From: Pseudomonas tremae | GTDB lineage: Bacteria > Pseudomonadota > Gammaproteobacteria > Pseudomonadales > Pseudomonadaceae | Direction of reading: 5' to 3' | Assembly (NCBI RefSeq): GCF_001401155.1 | Contig: NZ_LJRO01000313.1 | Span: 1 to 64,000 of the forward strand | DNA length: 64,000 nt | Shown: piece after piece, positions 7,146-15,305 of the stretch | How positions within the stretch are numbered: the first letter of the stretch is position 1 | Layout of the letters: each line of letters begins with the position of its first letter | Notes under the pieces: model-generated | Seen by the model: the letters and a program-made list of their open reading frames with translations, nothing else | Database searches by the model: none | Told to the model about the DNA's origin: nothing | Position numbers and translations under genes: made by a program

Positions 7146-7172
7146 AAAAAAGCCCGGCACGCCGGGCTTTTT
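7146..7172. terminator. Bidirectional intrinsic terminator between ratB and bamE
   Basis: AGCCCGGC and GCCGGGCT arms around a two-base loop, with A residues on the left and T residues on the right. It can end the plus-strand ratAB transcript and the minus-strand bamE transcript. Confidence 0.85.
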
Positions 7173-7188
7173 GATGAGCGTCTGAAGA

Positions 7189-7710
7189 CTAACGGTTGTT
7201 AGTGTCCAGCGGCTCCTGGGTCGGGACCGGAACGGTCTCAACGCTGTCCACGTCCTTCTGGATAGTGTCCAGCAGCGAGCCTGGTTTGGCTGGCTCTTCT
7301 GGTTTCTGCTCAGGTTGCTTCTCTGCAGGCGTCGCGGTATCGCTGCCTTTGCCGAGAATGGCCTCATCGCGACTGACGCCGGGCATGAAGTCACCTGACA
7401 GGCTGACCAGTTGGTCGCTGTCGTTGAATACCAGACTGACACGCTCCTGCTGGCGTTCACCGCCACCTGGCTGCAGGCTGTACAGGTAATCCCACCGGTT
7501 GGAGTGGAAAGTGTCGGTCAACAGGGGGTTGCCCATGATAAACCGTACTTGCCGCCGGGTCATTCCGGGGCGCAACTGGTCTATCATGTCCTGCGTGACG
7601 ACATTACCCTGCTGGATGTCGATTTTGTAAACCCCGGGGAATGAACAACCGGCGAGTGCGAGCAGTCCCACGAAGGTGAAACTGGTTAGCAAGAGCTTGG
7701 TGTTTTGCAT
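7189..7710 (-). CDS. bamE: Outer-membrane assembly lipoprotein BamE
   Basis: BamE (SmpA/OmlA) is a lipoprotein subunit of the BAM complex that inserts beta-barrel proteins into the outer membrane. The 173-residue product has a lipoprotein signal ending L-A-L-A-G-C at about residue 22. The BamE domain shows Y-K-I-D-I-Q-Q-G-N-V-V-T, L-R-P-G-M-T-R-R-Q-V, I-M-G-N-P-L-L and W-D-Y-L-Y. The C-terminal 50 residues form a Pro/Glu/Lys-rich low-complexity extension. It is divergent from fur with a 98-base shared upstream region, the arrangement known as omlA-fur in pseudomonads. Confidence 0.93.
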   Translation of the reverse strand: MQNTKLLLTSFTFVGLLALAGCSFPGVYKIDIQQGNVVTQDMIDQLRPGMTRRQVRFIMGNPLLTDTFHSNRWDYLYSLQPGGGERQQERVSLVFNDSDQLVSLSGDFMPGVSRDEAILGKGSDTATPAEKQPEQKPEEPAKPGSLLDTIQKDVDSVETVPVPTQEPLDTNNR

Positions 7711-7808
7711 CGGTGGGCGACTTCCACTATCTTGGCTGGGACAACGTAAACCCCGATCATACCTGCATTAAGAGAAGCTGCGAAGCAGCGTCTGCGAGAA
7801 AGCTGACC

Positions 7809-8216
7809 ATGGTTGAAAATAGCGAACTACGTAAAGCAGGACTCAAGGTAACATTGCCGAGGGTTAAAATACTCCAAATGCTCGATTCTGCCGAGCAGCG
7901 CCACATGAGCGCCGAGGATGTCTACAAGGCTCTCATGGAGGCTAGCGAGGACGTCGGCCTGGCCACGGTTTACCGTGTCCTGACCCAGTTTGAAGCCGCG
8001 GGATTGGTGGTTCGCCACAATTTCGACGGCGGTCACGCTGTGTTCGAGCTGGCTGACGGCGGCCACCACGACCATATGGTCAATGTGGAGTCAGGTGAGG
8101 TGATCGAGTTCTTCGACGAAGAAATCGAGAAGCTTCAGAAGGCCATTGTCGAAAGACACGGCTTTGACCTGGTGGATCACAATCTGGTGCTCTACGTCCG
8201 CAACAAGAAGGCATAG
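7809..8216 (+). CDS. fur: Ferric uptake regulator Fur
   Basis: Fur is an iron-sensing repressor that binds Fur boxes when loaded with Fe(II). The 135-residue product has the winged-helix DNA-binding half (K-A-G-L-K-V-T-L-P-R, and A-T-V-Y-R-V-L as recognition helix) and the metal-site motif H-H-D-H-M at residues 86-90. No cysteine is present, so it lacks the structural zinc cysteines of E. coli Fur, as in other pseudomonads. ATG 7809 gives the standard N-terminus. A likely target is the Fur box before orfX-sodA at 63129-63145 in this same window. Confidence 0.95.
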   Translation: MVENSELRKAGLKVTLPRVKILQMLDSAEQRHMSAEDVYKALMEASEDVGLATVYRVLTQFEAAGLVVRHNFDGGHAVFELADGGHHDHMVNVESGEVIEFFDEEIEKLQKAIVERHGFDLVDHNLVLYVRNKKA

Positions 8217-8227
8217 CACTAGCAACG

Positions 8228-8258
8228 AAGGCGACCCAGGGTCGCCTTTGTGCTTTTT
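8228..8258 (+). terminator. Intrinsic terminator of fur
   Basis: AAGGCGACC and GGTCGCCTT arms with a tiny loop are followed by TTTGTGCTTTTT. It lies 12 bases after the fur stop and 6 bases from the recN 3' end. Confidence 0.75.
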
Positions 8259-8263
8259 ATCGT

Positions 8264-9937
8264 TCAGCTTTTGGCCGTGACGACCATCTTCTTGGCGTGC
8301 GCCAGGGATTCCTTGGTCAGGTCGATGCCGCCCAGCATTCGGGCCACTTCTTCTATGCGCTCAGTTTTGCTGAGTTTGGAAACCGCTGTGCGCGTTGCGT
8401 CGTTGTCCCTGACCTTGTGCACGAAGAGGTGCTGATGGCCCTGCGCTGCAACCTGCGGAAGGTGCGTGACGGTCATCACTTGCCCGCGTTCACCCAGGCG
8501 GCGCAAGAGCTGGCCCACGATTTCAGCGGTGGGGCCACCAATGCCGACGTCGACTTCGTCGAACACCAGCGTCGGGACGCGCGAGGTTTGCGCAGTAATG
8601 ACCTGGATGGCGAGGCTGATTCTCGAAAGCTCACCGCCTGACGCGACTTTCGCCAGTGCCTTCAGCGGCTGGCCCGGGTTGGCGCTGACCAGCAGTTCTA
8701 CCTGCTCCAGGCCATGCGGAAGCGGTTCTGCATTGGCATTGGGTTTAAGCTCGATCTGGAAGCGACCGCCGGGCATGCCCAGGCGATGAATTTCCTGTTC
8801 GACGGCGCTGGCCAGTTTTGTCGACGACGTGTGGCGCAGATCGCTCAGCTCACGGGCTTTTTCCTGGTAGTGGCGAGCGAAGGCCTGGACTTCGTGCTCC
8901 AAGCGCTCGATGGATTCGTCATTGGCGTTCAGCGTTTCTATTTCATCCAGCAGTTTCTGTTGCAGTGTAGCGACTTCGCCCGGCTGGATGCGATGTTTGC
9001 GTGCCAGTGTATAGATAGCATCGAGTCGCTCTTCAAGCTGTTGCAGTCGAGCCGGATCGGCATCGAAATGATCCAGAAAGCGGTTCAGTTCGCCCACCGC
9101 TTCTTCAACCTGAATCTGGGCGCTGGACAGCAAGCCTGTCGCCTCGCTCAATGCCGAGGGCGAATGGTCGACACTGCCGAGCCTGTGAAGGCTGGCGGTC
9201 AGGGCATTCAGCACATTGCCGGAGTCGCTTTCACTGCACTGCTCGACTACTTGCCGACAGATGCTCAGCAGGCTTTCGGCGTTGGTCAGGTCCTTGTGTT
9301 CCTGCTCGAGCTGTTCAAGCTCGTTCTCGCCGAGGCTCAGGCTTTCCAGCTCTTCCAGTTGATAGCTCAATAGCTGATGCCGGGCGCGTTGTTCGTCGCC
9401 GGAATTGGAAAGGCGCTCCAGCTCTTGGCGTGTCTGGCGCCAGCGCTGGGCGGCAAGATGGACCTGACGTGCGAGGTCGGTTGCGCCAGCGTATTCGTCC
9501 AGCAGGCGACGATGGGTGTCGGTCTTGAGCAGCGACTGATGCTCATGCTGACTGTGGATGTCGATCAGCAGTTCGCCCAGCGCTTTCAGGTCGCCCTGAG
9601 GGCAGGGCGAACCATTGATATAAGAGCGTGAGCGACCTTCGGCGGTAATCACGCGACGCAGGATGCAAGGGCCGTCGTTGTCCAGGTCGCGCTCTTTCAG
9701 CCAGGCCTCGGCCTCGGGAATGTCGCCCAGATCGAACGTGGCGAGTATGTCGGCCTTGTCGGCACCTGGCCTGACCACGCCGCTGTCGGCCCGATCGCCC
9801 AGAGTCAGCCCGAGAGCATCGAGCATGATCGATTTGCCAGCGCCGGTTTCGCCGGTGATGACGCTCATGCCCCGATCCAGTTCAAGATCAAGGTGTTCGA
9901 CGATGGCGTAGTTGTGTACGGAAAGGTGCACCAGCAT
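8264..9937 (-). CDS. recN: DNA repair ATPase RecN
   Basis: RecN is an SMC-like ATPase that acts at double-strand breaks in the SOS response. The 557-residue product has Walker A G-E-T-G-A-G-K-S near residues 29-36, a long central coiled coil (about residues 155-390, rich in L-E-E-L, Q-Q-L-E-E-R and similar heptads), the ABC signature A-S-G-G-E-L-S-R and Walker B T-L-V-F-D-E-V-D-V-G-I-G-G in the C-terminal third. A LexA box lies 24 bases upstream of the ATG, so induction by DNA damage is expected. It is convergent with fur and divergent from grpE. Confidence 0.95.
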   Translation of the reverse strand: MLVHLSVHNYAIVEHLDLELDRGMSVITGETGAGKSIMLDALGLTLGDRADSGVVRPGADKADILATFDLGDIPEAEAWLKERDLDNDGPCILRRVITAEGRSRSYINGSPCPQGDLKALGELLIDIHSQHEHQSLLKTDTHRRLLDEYAGATDLARQVHLAAQRWRQTRQELERLSNSGDEQRARHQLLSYQLEELESLSLGENELEQLEQEHKDLTNAESLLSICRQVVEQCSESDSGNVLNALTASLHRLGSVDHSPSALSEATGLLSSAQIQVEEAVGELNRFLDHFDADPARLQQLEERLDAIYTLARKHRIQPGEVATLQQKLLDEIETLNANDESIERLEHEVQAFARHYQEKARELSDLRHTSSTKLASAVEQEIHRLGMPGGRFQIELKPNANAEPLPHGLEQVELLVSANPGQPLKALAKVASGGELSRISLAIQVITAQTSRVPTLVFDEVDVGIGGPTAEIVGQLLRRLGERGQVMTVTHLPQVAAQGHQHLFVHKVRDNDATRTAVSKLSKTERIEEVARMLGGIDLTKESLAHAKKMVVTAKS

Positions 9938-9960
9938 TGAGCGGCTCCCGGGCTGTTTGT

Positions 9961-9976
9961 CTGGTTATTTATACAG
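9961..9976 (-). promoter_or_regulatory. LexA (SOS) box of recN
   Basis: The 16 bases CTGGTTATTTATACAG fit the CTG-N10-CAG SOS-box pattern with an A/T-rich centre. On the minus strand they read CTGTATAAATAACCAG, starting 39 bases before the recN ATG. The position over the recN promoter region agrees with the known LexA control of recN. Confidence 0.85.
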
Positions 9977-10127
9977 TGTTTTTCTTGTTGCTGACAATGC
10001 CCCTGCTTAGCTCGATTTAATCGGTTTCCGGAGGTTCTTAGTCCCTGTTGCTCGCCAAGGCGATTTTCCCGAGGGGCTGGAAGGCGGATTTTTTGTCAGG
10101 GAATACGTATCTGGATGACTTGGAACC

Positions 10128-10155
10128 CTTGAAGCCGAAAAATCCGGTCCCATAT
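10128..10155 (+). promoter_or_regulatory. Sigma-32 (RpoH) heat-shock promoter of grpE
   Basis: CTTGAA and CCCATAT are separated by 15 bases, matching the RpoH consensus CTTGAA-N13-17-CCCATnT. It lies about 50 bases upstream of the grpE ATG. Confidence 0.85.
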
Positions 10156-10207
10156 AGGGGACAGAAGCGCGAATCGGGATCGCGGAAGTTTTTAGAGGAG
10201 AATACTT

Positions 10208-10771
10208 ATGGCTGACGAACAGAATCTGGATGCGCAGGCTCAGGATCAGGCTGCCGAGGCAGGCGCGGGTGAAGAGTTGACAACCCGCGTGCAGGTGCTC
10301 GAAGAGCAACTGGCTGCTGCGCAGGACCAATCCCTTCGGGTGGCTGCGGATCTGCAGAATGTCCGCCGCCGTGCCGAACAGGATGTTGAAAAGGCGCACA
10401 AGTTTGCGCTGGAAAAATTTGCCGGTGATCTCTTGCCGATCATCGACAGTCTGGAGCGAGGCCTTGATCTGTCCAGTCCGGACGATGAAAGCATTCGTCC
10501 AATGCGTGAAGGCATCGAGCTGACCTTGAAGATGTTCCAGGACACTCTCAAGCGTTATCAGCTGGAAGCCATCGATCCGCACGGTCAACCGTTCAGTGCT
10601 GACCAGCACCAGGCGATGGCCATGCAGGAAAGTACTGATGTAGAGCCCAATACGGTGCTCAAAGTGTTCCAGAAGGGTTATCAGCTTAACGGTCGTCTGT
10701 TGCGCCCGGCCATGGTTGTGGTCAGCAAGGCACCGTCGCCTGCAACGCCGTCAATCAACGAGCAGGCTTGA
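10208..10771 (+). CDS. grpE: Nucleotide exchange factor GrpE
   Basis: GrpE releases ADP from DnaK and resets the Hsp70 cycle. The 187-residue product has an acidic N-terminus, a long helical coiled coil (about residues 22-75, including L-E-E-Q-L-A-A-A-Q-D and A-A-D-L-Q-N-V-R-R-R-A-E-Q-D), then the beta domain with H-G-Q-P-F, H-Q-A-M and V-L-K-V-F-Q-K-G-Y-x-L-N-G-R-L-L-R-P-A-M-V. GGAGAA lies upstream of the ATG. It is the first gene of the chaperone cluster, with dnaK 110 bases downstream under a second heat-shock promoter. Confidence 0.96.
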   Translation: MADEQNLDAQAQDQAAEAGAGEELTTRVQVLEEQLAAAQDQSLRVAADLQNVRRRAEQDVEKAHKFALEKFAGDLLPIIDSLERGLDLSSPDDESIRPMREGIELTLKMFQDTLKRYQLEAIDPHGQPFSADQHQAMAMQESTDVEPNTVLKVFQKGYQLNGRLLRPAMVVVSKAPSPATPSINEQA

Positions 10772-10794
10772 AATAAGCAGTAAGGCCCCCATTT
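10767..10794 (+). promoter_or_regulatory. Sigma-32 heat-shock promoter of dnaK, overlapping the grpE stop
   Basis: CTTGAAA and CCCCATTT are separated by 13 bases, an excellent RpoH match. The -35 element contains the grpE TGA stop codon. It lies about 88 bases upstream of the dnaK ATG, so dnaK can be transcribed independently of grpE. Confidence 0.82.
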
Positions 10795-10881
10795 AAAGGT
10801 CAAGCGTTTAAGAGCTACCGCAAGTTGTAAACGCAATTGCGGCAACCACATTCAAATTTTGCAAGTTTCGGGAGAGTCAAG

Positions 10882-12798
10882 ATGGGCAGAATTATCGGTA
10901 TCGACTTGGGGACTACCAACTCCTGCGTCTCCATTCTGGAAAACGGTAACGTCAAGGTTATCGAGAACGCCGAAGGTACTCGTACTACACCTTCGATCAT
11001 CGCTTATGCAAATGATGGCGAGATTCTGGTCGGTCAGTCCGCCAAGCGTCAGGCGGTCACCAACCCGCACAATACTCTGTACGCGGTGAAGCGCCTTATC
11101 GGTCGTAAGTTCGAAGAGGATGTCGTTCAGAAAGATATCCAGATGGTCCCTTACAAGATCGTCAAGGCTGACAACGGTGATGCCTGGGTTGAAGTGAATG
11201 GCCAGAAAATGGCGCCTCCTCAGATTTCCGCTGAAATCCTGAAGAAAATGAAAAAGACTGCCGAAGACTACCTCGGCGAAACGGTTACCGAAGCGGTCAT
11301 TACCGTTCCGGCCTACTTCAATGACAGTCAGCGTCAGGCAACCAAGGACGCTGGCCGTATTGCTGGTCTGGACGTCAAGCGCATCATCAACGAACCAACC
11401 GCAGCCGCGCTGGCTTACGGTATGGACAAGGCCAAAGGCGATCACACTGTCATCGTTTATGACCTGGGTGGCGGCACTTTCGACGTCTCGGTTATCGAGA
11501 TCGCTGAAGTTGATGGCGAGCACCAGTTTGAAGTGTTGGCAACCAACGGTGACACGTTCCTGGGCGGTGAAGACTTCGATATTCGCCTGATCGACTTCCT
11601 GGTCGACGAGTTCAAGAAAGAAAGCGGCATGAACCTTAAAGGTGACCCGCTGGCCATGCAGCGCCTGAAAGAGGCTGCTGAAAAAGCCAAGATCGAGCTT
11701 TCGTCCAGCCAGTCGACCGATGTCAACCTGCCTTACATCACTGCAGATGCAACCGGTCCAAAGCATTTGAACGTGAAAATCTCGCGTTCCAAGTTGGAAT
11801 CACTGGTTGAAGACCTGGTTCAGCGCACTATCGCACCGTGCGAAATGGCGCTTAAAGATGCCGGTATCGAAAGAAGCCAGATTAACGACGTGATTCTGGT
11901 CGGTGGTCAGACTCGTATGCCGCTGGTCCAGAAGCTTGTTACCGAGTTCTTCGGTAAGGAAGCACGTAAAGACGTCAACCCGGACGAAGCTGTTGCAATG
12001 GGTGCTGCCATCCAGGGCGCTGTACTGGCCGGTGATGTCAAAGACGTTCTGCTGCTGGATGTAAGCCCGCTGACCCTGGGTATCGAAACCATGGGCGGCG
12101 TGATGACTGCGCTGATCGAGAAGAACACCACGATTCCTACCAAGAAATCTCAGGTGTTCTCGACTGCTGACGACAACCAGAACGCCGTGACCATTCACGT
12201 GCTGCAAGGTGAGCGTAAGCAGGCGACTCAGAACAAATCGTTGGGCAAGTTCGATCTGGCCGAGATTCCGCCAGCTCCACGCGGCGTGCCACAGATCGAA
12301 GTAACCTTCGACATCGACGCAAACGGCATCTTGCACGTTGGCGCGAAAGACAAGGCGACCGGCAAGCAGCAGTCCATCGTGATCAAGGCCAACTCCGGTC
12401 TGTCCGAGGAAGAAATTCAGAAGATGGTTCGCGACGCCGAAGCCAACTCTGAAGAAGACCGCAAGTTCGAAGAGCTGGCATCTGCCCGTAACCAGGGCGA
12501 TGCACTGGTCCATTCGACTCGCAAGATGATCACTGACGCAGGTGACAAGGTCACTGCCGAAGAGAAGACTGCCGTCGAAGCTGCGCTGGTTGCTCTGGAA
12601 GCTGCCATCAAGGGCGACGACAAGGCTGTCATTGAAGCCAAGGTCGAAGAGTTGTCGAAGGTTTCCGCGCCAATCGCTCAGAAGATGTATGCCGAGCAGG
12701 CCGAAAACCCTGAAGCAGCAGCCAAGCCTGCTGAAGAAGCGACCAAGGCTGACGATGTCGTCGACGCCGAGTTTGAAGAAGTGAAAGACCACAAGTAA
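10882..12798 (+). CDS. dnaK: Chaperone DnaK (Hsp70)
   Basis: DnaK binds exposed hydrophobic segments of client proteins in an ATP-driven cycle with DnaJ and GrpE. The 638-residue product carries the three Hsp70 signatures: I-D-L-G-T-T-N-S near residue 7, I-V-Y-D-L-G-G-G-T-F-D-V-S in the middle of the ATPase domain, and V-I-L-V-G-G-Q-T-R-M-P. The substrate-binding beta domain and helical lid follow, and the tail ends in an acidic V-V-D-A-E-F-E-E-V-K-D-H-K motif typical of Gram-negative DnaK. The start at 10882 gives M-G-R-I-I-G-I-D-L-G-T-T; the upstream ATG at 10837 is not family-like. Confidence 0.98.
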   Translation: MGRIIGIDLGTTNSCVSILENGNVKVIENAEGTRTTPSIIAYANDGEILVGQSAKRQAVTNPHNTLYAVKRLIGRKFEEDVVQKDIQMVPYKIVKADNGDAWVEVNGQKMAPPQISAEILKKMKKTAEDYLGETVTEAVITVPAYFNDSQRQATKDAGRIAGLDVKRIINEPTAAALAYGMDKAKGDHTVIVYDLGGGTFDVSVIEIAEVDGEHQFEVLATNGDTFLGGEDFDIRLIDFLVDEFKKESGMNLKGDPLAMQRLKEAAEKAKIELSSSQSTDVNLPYITADATGPKHLNVKISRSKLESLVEDLVQRTIAPCEMALKDAGIERSQINDVILVGGQTRMPLVQKLVTEFFGKEARKDVNPDEAVAMGAAIQGAVLAGDVKDVLLLDVSPLTLGIETMGGVMTALIEKNTTIPTKKSQVFSTADDNQNAVTIHVLQGERKQATQNKSLGKFDLAEIPPAPRGVPQIEVTFDIDANGILHVGAKDKATGKQQSIVIKANSGLSEEEIQKMVRDAEANSEEDRKFEELASARNQGDALVHSTRKMITDAGDKVTAEEKTAVEAALVALEAAIKGDDKAVIEAKVEELSKVSAPIAQKMYAEQAENPEAAAKPAEEATKADDVVDAEFEEVKDHK

Positions 12799-13124
12799 GC
12801 GCAGGCTCACTTGAAAGCCGGTTGACCTCTTTCGGGCGGTGGCTGGTAGGATGTCGCCGCGCGGGAGCTTGCTCCCGCGTTGGCGTGTCTGGAACACCCA
12901 AAATTTCGACGTGTGGAGTCGCTCCGCATGTCATGTGGCAAGGTCGCTACGCTCCTGCGTAGCGACTCATTCTGCCGCTTTACCGGTCAGTCATATCTGG
13001 CTTTTGAATGAAGACCAGGATCGTTGAATCGACGTGAGTTGGGTCCGGGGCCTGAGTTGGGCTCAACGAGTTTGGCAGGTCTCAGGAGAGTCTTGCCGAA
13101 CGTCCTCAAGAGTACGGAAGAACT
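12799..13124. repeat. dnaK-dnaJ spacer with REP-like inverted repeats
   Basis: The 326-base spacer holds no gene. At 12860-12879 a palindrome CGCGGGAGC-TT-GCTCCCGCG has 9-bp arms; at 12943-12966 another has arms GTCGCTACGC and GCGTAGCGAC around TCCT. Between them lies a short GGAG-TCG-CTCC hairpin. Such GGGAGC-type hairpins are common dispersed extragenic palindromes in Pseudomonas, and groups of them form REP/BIME-like blocks. They may stabilise the dnaK message 3' end, since no clear T-tract terminator follows dnaK. Assignment to a defined REP family needs a genome-wide count. Confidence 0.65.
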
Positions 13125-14264
13125 ATGGCAAAGCGTGATTATTACGAAGTGTTGGGAGTGGAGCGAGGCTCCAGCGAGGCAGACCTGAAAAAGGCTTACC
13201 GTCGTCTGGCAATGAAGCACCACCCTGACCGTAACCCTGATGACAAAGCGTCGGAAGAACTGTTCAAAGAGGCCAACGAGGCTTACGAAGTTCTTTCGGA
13301 TGCCAGCAAGCGCGCTGCCTACGATCAATATGGTCATGCCGGTGTTGACCCAGGCATGGGTGGCGGCGGTTTCGGTGGCGGCGCCGGTGGCGCCAATTTC
13401 TCCGATATCTTCGGCGACGTGTTCAGCGATTTCTTCGGTGGCGGTCGCGCTGGCGGCGGCGGTGGTCGCGGCGGTGCGCAGCGTGGCAGCGATCTGCGTT
13501 ACACGCTGGAGCTGAATCTGGAAGAAGCAGTTCGCGGCACGACCGTGAATATTCGTGTTCCGACACTGGTCAATTGCAAACCTTGCGACGGCAGCGGCGC
13601 CAAGAAAGGCTCGGCCCCCGTGACGTGCCCTACCTGTGGCGGTATTGGTCAGGTGCGTATGCAGCAGGGTTTCTTCTCTGTGCAGCAAACCTGCCCGCGC
13701 TGTCATGGTCAGGGCAAGATCATTTCCGACCCGTGCGATTCGTGTCATGGCGAAGGTCGTGTTGAAGAGTACAAGACGCTTTCCGTCAAAGTGCCGCCTG
13801 GCGTCGATACCGGTGACCGTATCCGCCTGTCTGGTGAGGGCGAGGCGGGCGTGCAGGGCGGGCCGACTGGCGACCTGTATGTCGTGATCAATGTGCGCGA
13901 ACACGCGATCTTCCAGCGTGACGGCAAGCATCTTTTCTGTGAAGTGCCTATCAGCTTCACCGATGCAGCGCTGGGCGGCGAGCTTGAAGTGCCGACGCTC
14001 GACGGTCGCGTCAAACTGAAGATTCCGGAAGGTACTCAGACCGGCAAGCAGTTCCGCTTGCGCGGCAAGGGTGTCGCTCCGGTGCGTGGCGGCGGTGCGG
14101 GCGATTTGATGTGCCGCGTGGCAGTCGAGACGCCGGTCAACCTGAGCAAGCGTCAGCGTGAATTGCTTGAAGAGTTCCGCACATCGCTCGAAAACGACGA
14201 ATCCCACTCTCCCAAGGCCAGTGGCTGGTTTGAGGGTGTGAAGCGTTTCTTCGGCGATCTGTAA
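13125..14264 (+). CDS. dnaJ: Co-chaperone DnaJ (Hsp40)
   Basis: DnaJ delivers clients to DnaK and stimulates its ATPase. The 379-residue product has an N-terminal J domain with H-P-D at residues 33-35, a Gly/Phe-rich linker (about 75-130), a zinc-binding region with four C-x-x-C-x-G-x-G repeats (about 150-212), and the C-terminal client-binding domains. GGAAGA lies before the ATG. It follows dnaK by 326 bases; no second RpoH promoter was found directly in front of it, so it may be read from the dnaK promoter. Confidence 0.97.
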   Translation: MAKRDYYEVLGVERGSSEADLKKAYRRLAMKHHPDRNPDDKASEELFKEANEAYEVLSDASKRAAYDQYGHAGVDPGMGGGGFGGGAGGANFSDIFGDVFSDFFGGGRAGGGGGRGGAQRGSDLRYTLELNLEEAVRGTTVNIRVPTLVNCKPCDGSGAKKGSAPVTCPTCGGIGQVRMQQGFFSVQQTCPRCHGQGKIISDPCDSCHGEGRVEEYKTLSVKVPPGVDTGDRIRLSGEGEAGVQGGPTGDLYVVINVREHAIFQRDGKHLFCEVPISFTDAALGGELEVPTLDGRVKLKIPEGTQTGKQFRLRGKGVAPVRGGGAGDLMCRVAVETPVNLSKRQRELLEEFRTSLENDESHSPKASGWFEGVKRFFGDL

Positions 14265-14286
14265 GGCTGACAAACAGGAGCAGAGC

Positions 14287-15090
14287 ATGCGACGTATTGC
14301 TGTAGTAGGTGCCGCAGGGCGCATGGGCAAGACTTTGATCGAAGCGGTTCAGCAGGCGCCTGGCGCCGGGCTGACTGCTGCTGTCGATCGTCCCGACAGC
14401 ACGCTGGTGGGGGCTGATGCCGGCGAGTTGGCGGCGCTGGGTCGTATCGGTGTGCCGCTGTCAGGTGATCTGGCAAAAGTGGCGGACGAGTTCGACGTGC
14501 TGATCGATTTTACTCATCCGTCGGTGACGCTGAAGAACCTGGCGTTCTGCCGCAAGGCAGGTAAGGCCATGATTATTGGCACGACCGGTTTCAGTGCCGA
14601 AGAAAAGCAGCGTCTGGCAGAGGCGGGCAAAGACATTCCGATCGTGTTTGCCGCCAATTTCAGCATCGGTGTGAATCTTTGCCTGAAACTGCTCGACACT
14701 GCGGCGCGGGTTCTGGGTGATGAGGTCGATATCGAAATCACCGAGGCGCACCATCGGCACAAGGTCGATGCGCCTTCCGGAACCGCCCTGCGTATGGGTG
14801 AGGTGGTTGCCAATGCACTGGGCCGGGATCTGGAAAAAGTCGCTGTCTATGGGCGTGAAGGCCAGACCGGCGCGCGTGATCGCCAGACCATCGGCTTTGC
14901 GACCATTCGTGCGGGTGACGTGGTCGGTGATCATACCGTGCTGTTCGCAGCTGAAGGTGAGCGGGTCGAGATTACTCACAAGGCATCCAGCCGCATGACC
15001 TTCGCCAAAGGCGCGGTTCGTGCGGCCATGTGGCTTGAAGGCAAGGCTCCAGGGCTCTATGACATGCAGGATGTATTGGGTCTGCATTGA
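14287..15090 (+). CDS. dapB: 4-hydroxy-tetrahydrodipicolinate reductase DapB
   Basis: DapB carries out the NAD(P)H-dependent reduction in the diaminopimelate/lysine pathway, feeding peptidoglycan and lysine. The 267-residue product starts with the Rossmann motif V-V-G-A-A-G-R-M-G near residues 6-14. The catalytic and substrate region E-A-H-H-R-H-K-V-D-A-P-S-G-T-A is present near residues 155-169. A ribosome binding site CAGGAGCAGAGC precedes the ATG. It lies 22 bases behind dnaJ, in the order dnaJ-dapB-carA known from pseudomonads. Confidence 0.96.
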   Translation: MRRIAVVGAAGRMGKTLIEAVQQAPGAGLTAAVDRPDSTLVGADAGELAALGRIGVPLSGDLAKVADEFDVLIDFTHPSVTLKNLAFCRKAGKAMIIGTTGFSAEEKQRLAEAGKDIPIVFAANFSIGVNLCLKLLDTAARVLGDEVDIEITEAHHRHKVDAPSGTALRMGEVVANALGRDLEKVAVYGREGQTGARDRQTIGFATIRAGDVVGDHTVLFAAEGERVEITHKASSRMTFAKGAVRAAMWLEGKAPGLYDMQDVLGLH

Positions 15091-15223
15091 TTTTTACAGG
15101 GCCGGCCAAGACCCTGTCGCATTTTCCCGCTTTTCAGGCTCATTGGTGGTAGACCAAAATGGGCCTTTTCTGTAAGCTACAGCTTTAGTGTGTCCACTAA
15201 AAGCGCGCAGATGATTCCATAAG

Positions 15224-15260
15224 AAAGCGGGGTGACGTTACTACGTCATTCCGCTTTTTT
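15224..15260 (+). terminator. Intrinsic terminator in the carA leader, possible attenuator
   Basis: A 15-bp stem (AAAGCGG-GG-TGACGT against ACGTCA-TT-CCGCTTT, the middle pairs being G-T wobbles) encloses TACT and is followed by six T residues. It lies 46 bases upstream of the carA start. An alternative hairpin of CTTTAGTG and CACTAAAAG lies at 15182-15203. It either ends dapB transcription or acts as a conditional terminator in the carAB leader. Confidence 0.75.
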
Positions 15261-15305
15261 GCAGCCTGCGATCGCCCTTTCAGGTTTTATTTACGGGAGG
15301 TCTTC

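Noticed and set aside
12987..14330. Long antisense ORF opposite dnaJ
   Set aside because: It mirrors the codon pattern of dnaJ, has no ribosome binding site and no recognisable domain. Long antisense frames are common in GC-rich genes.
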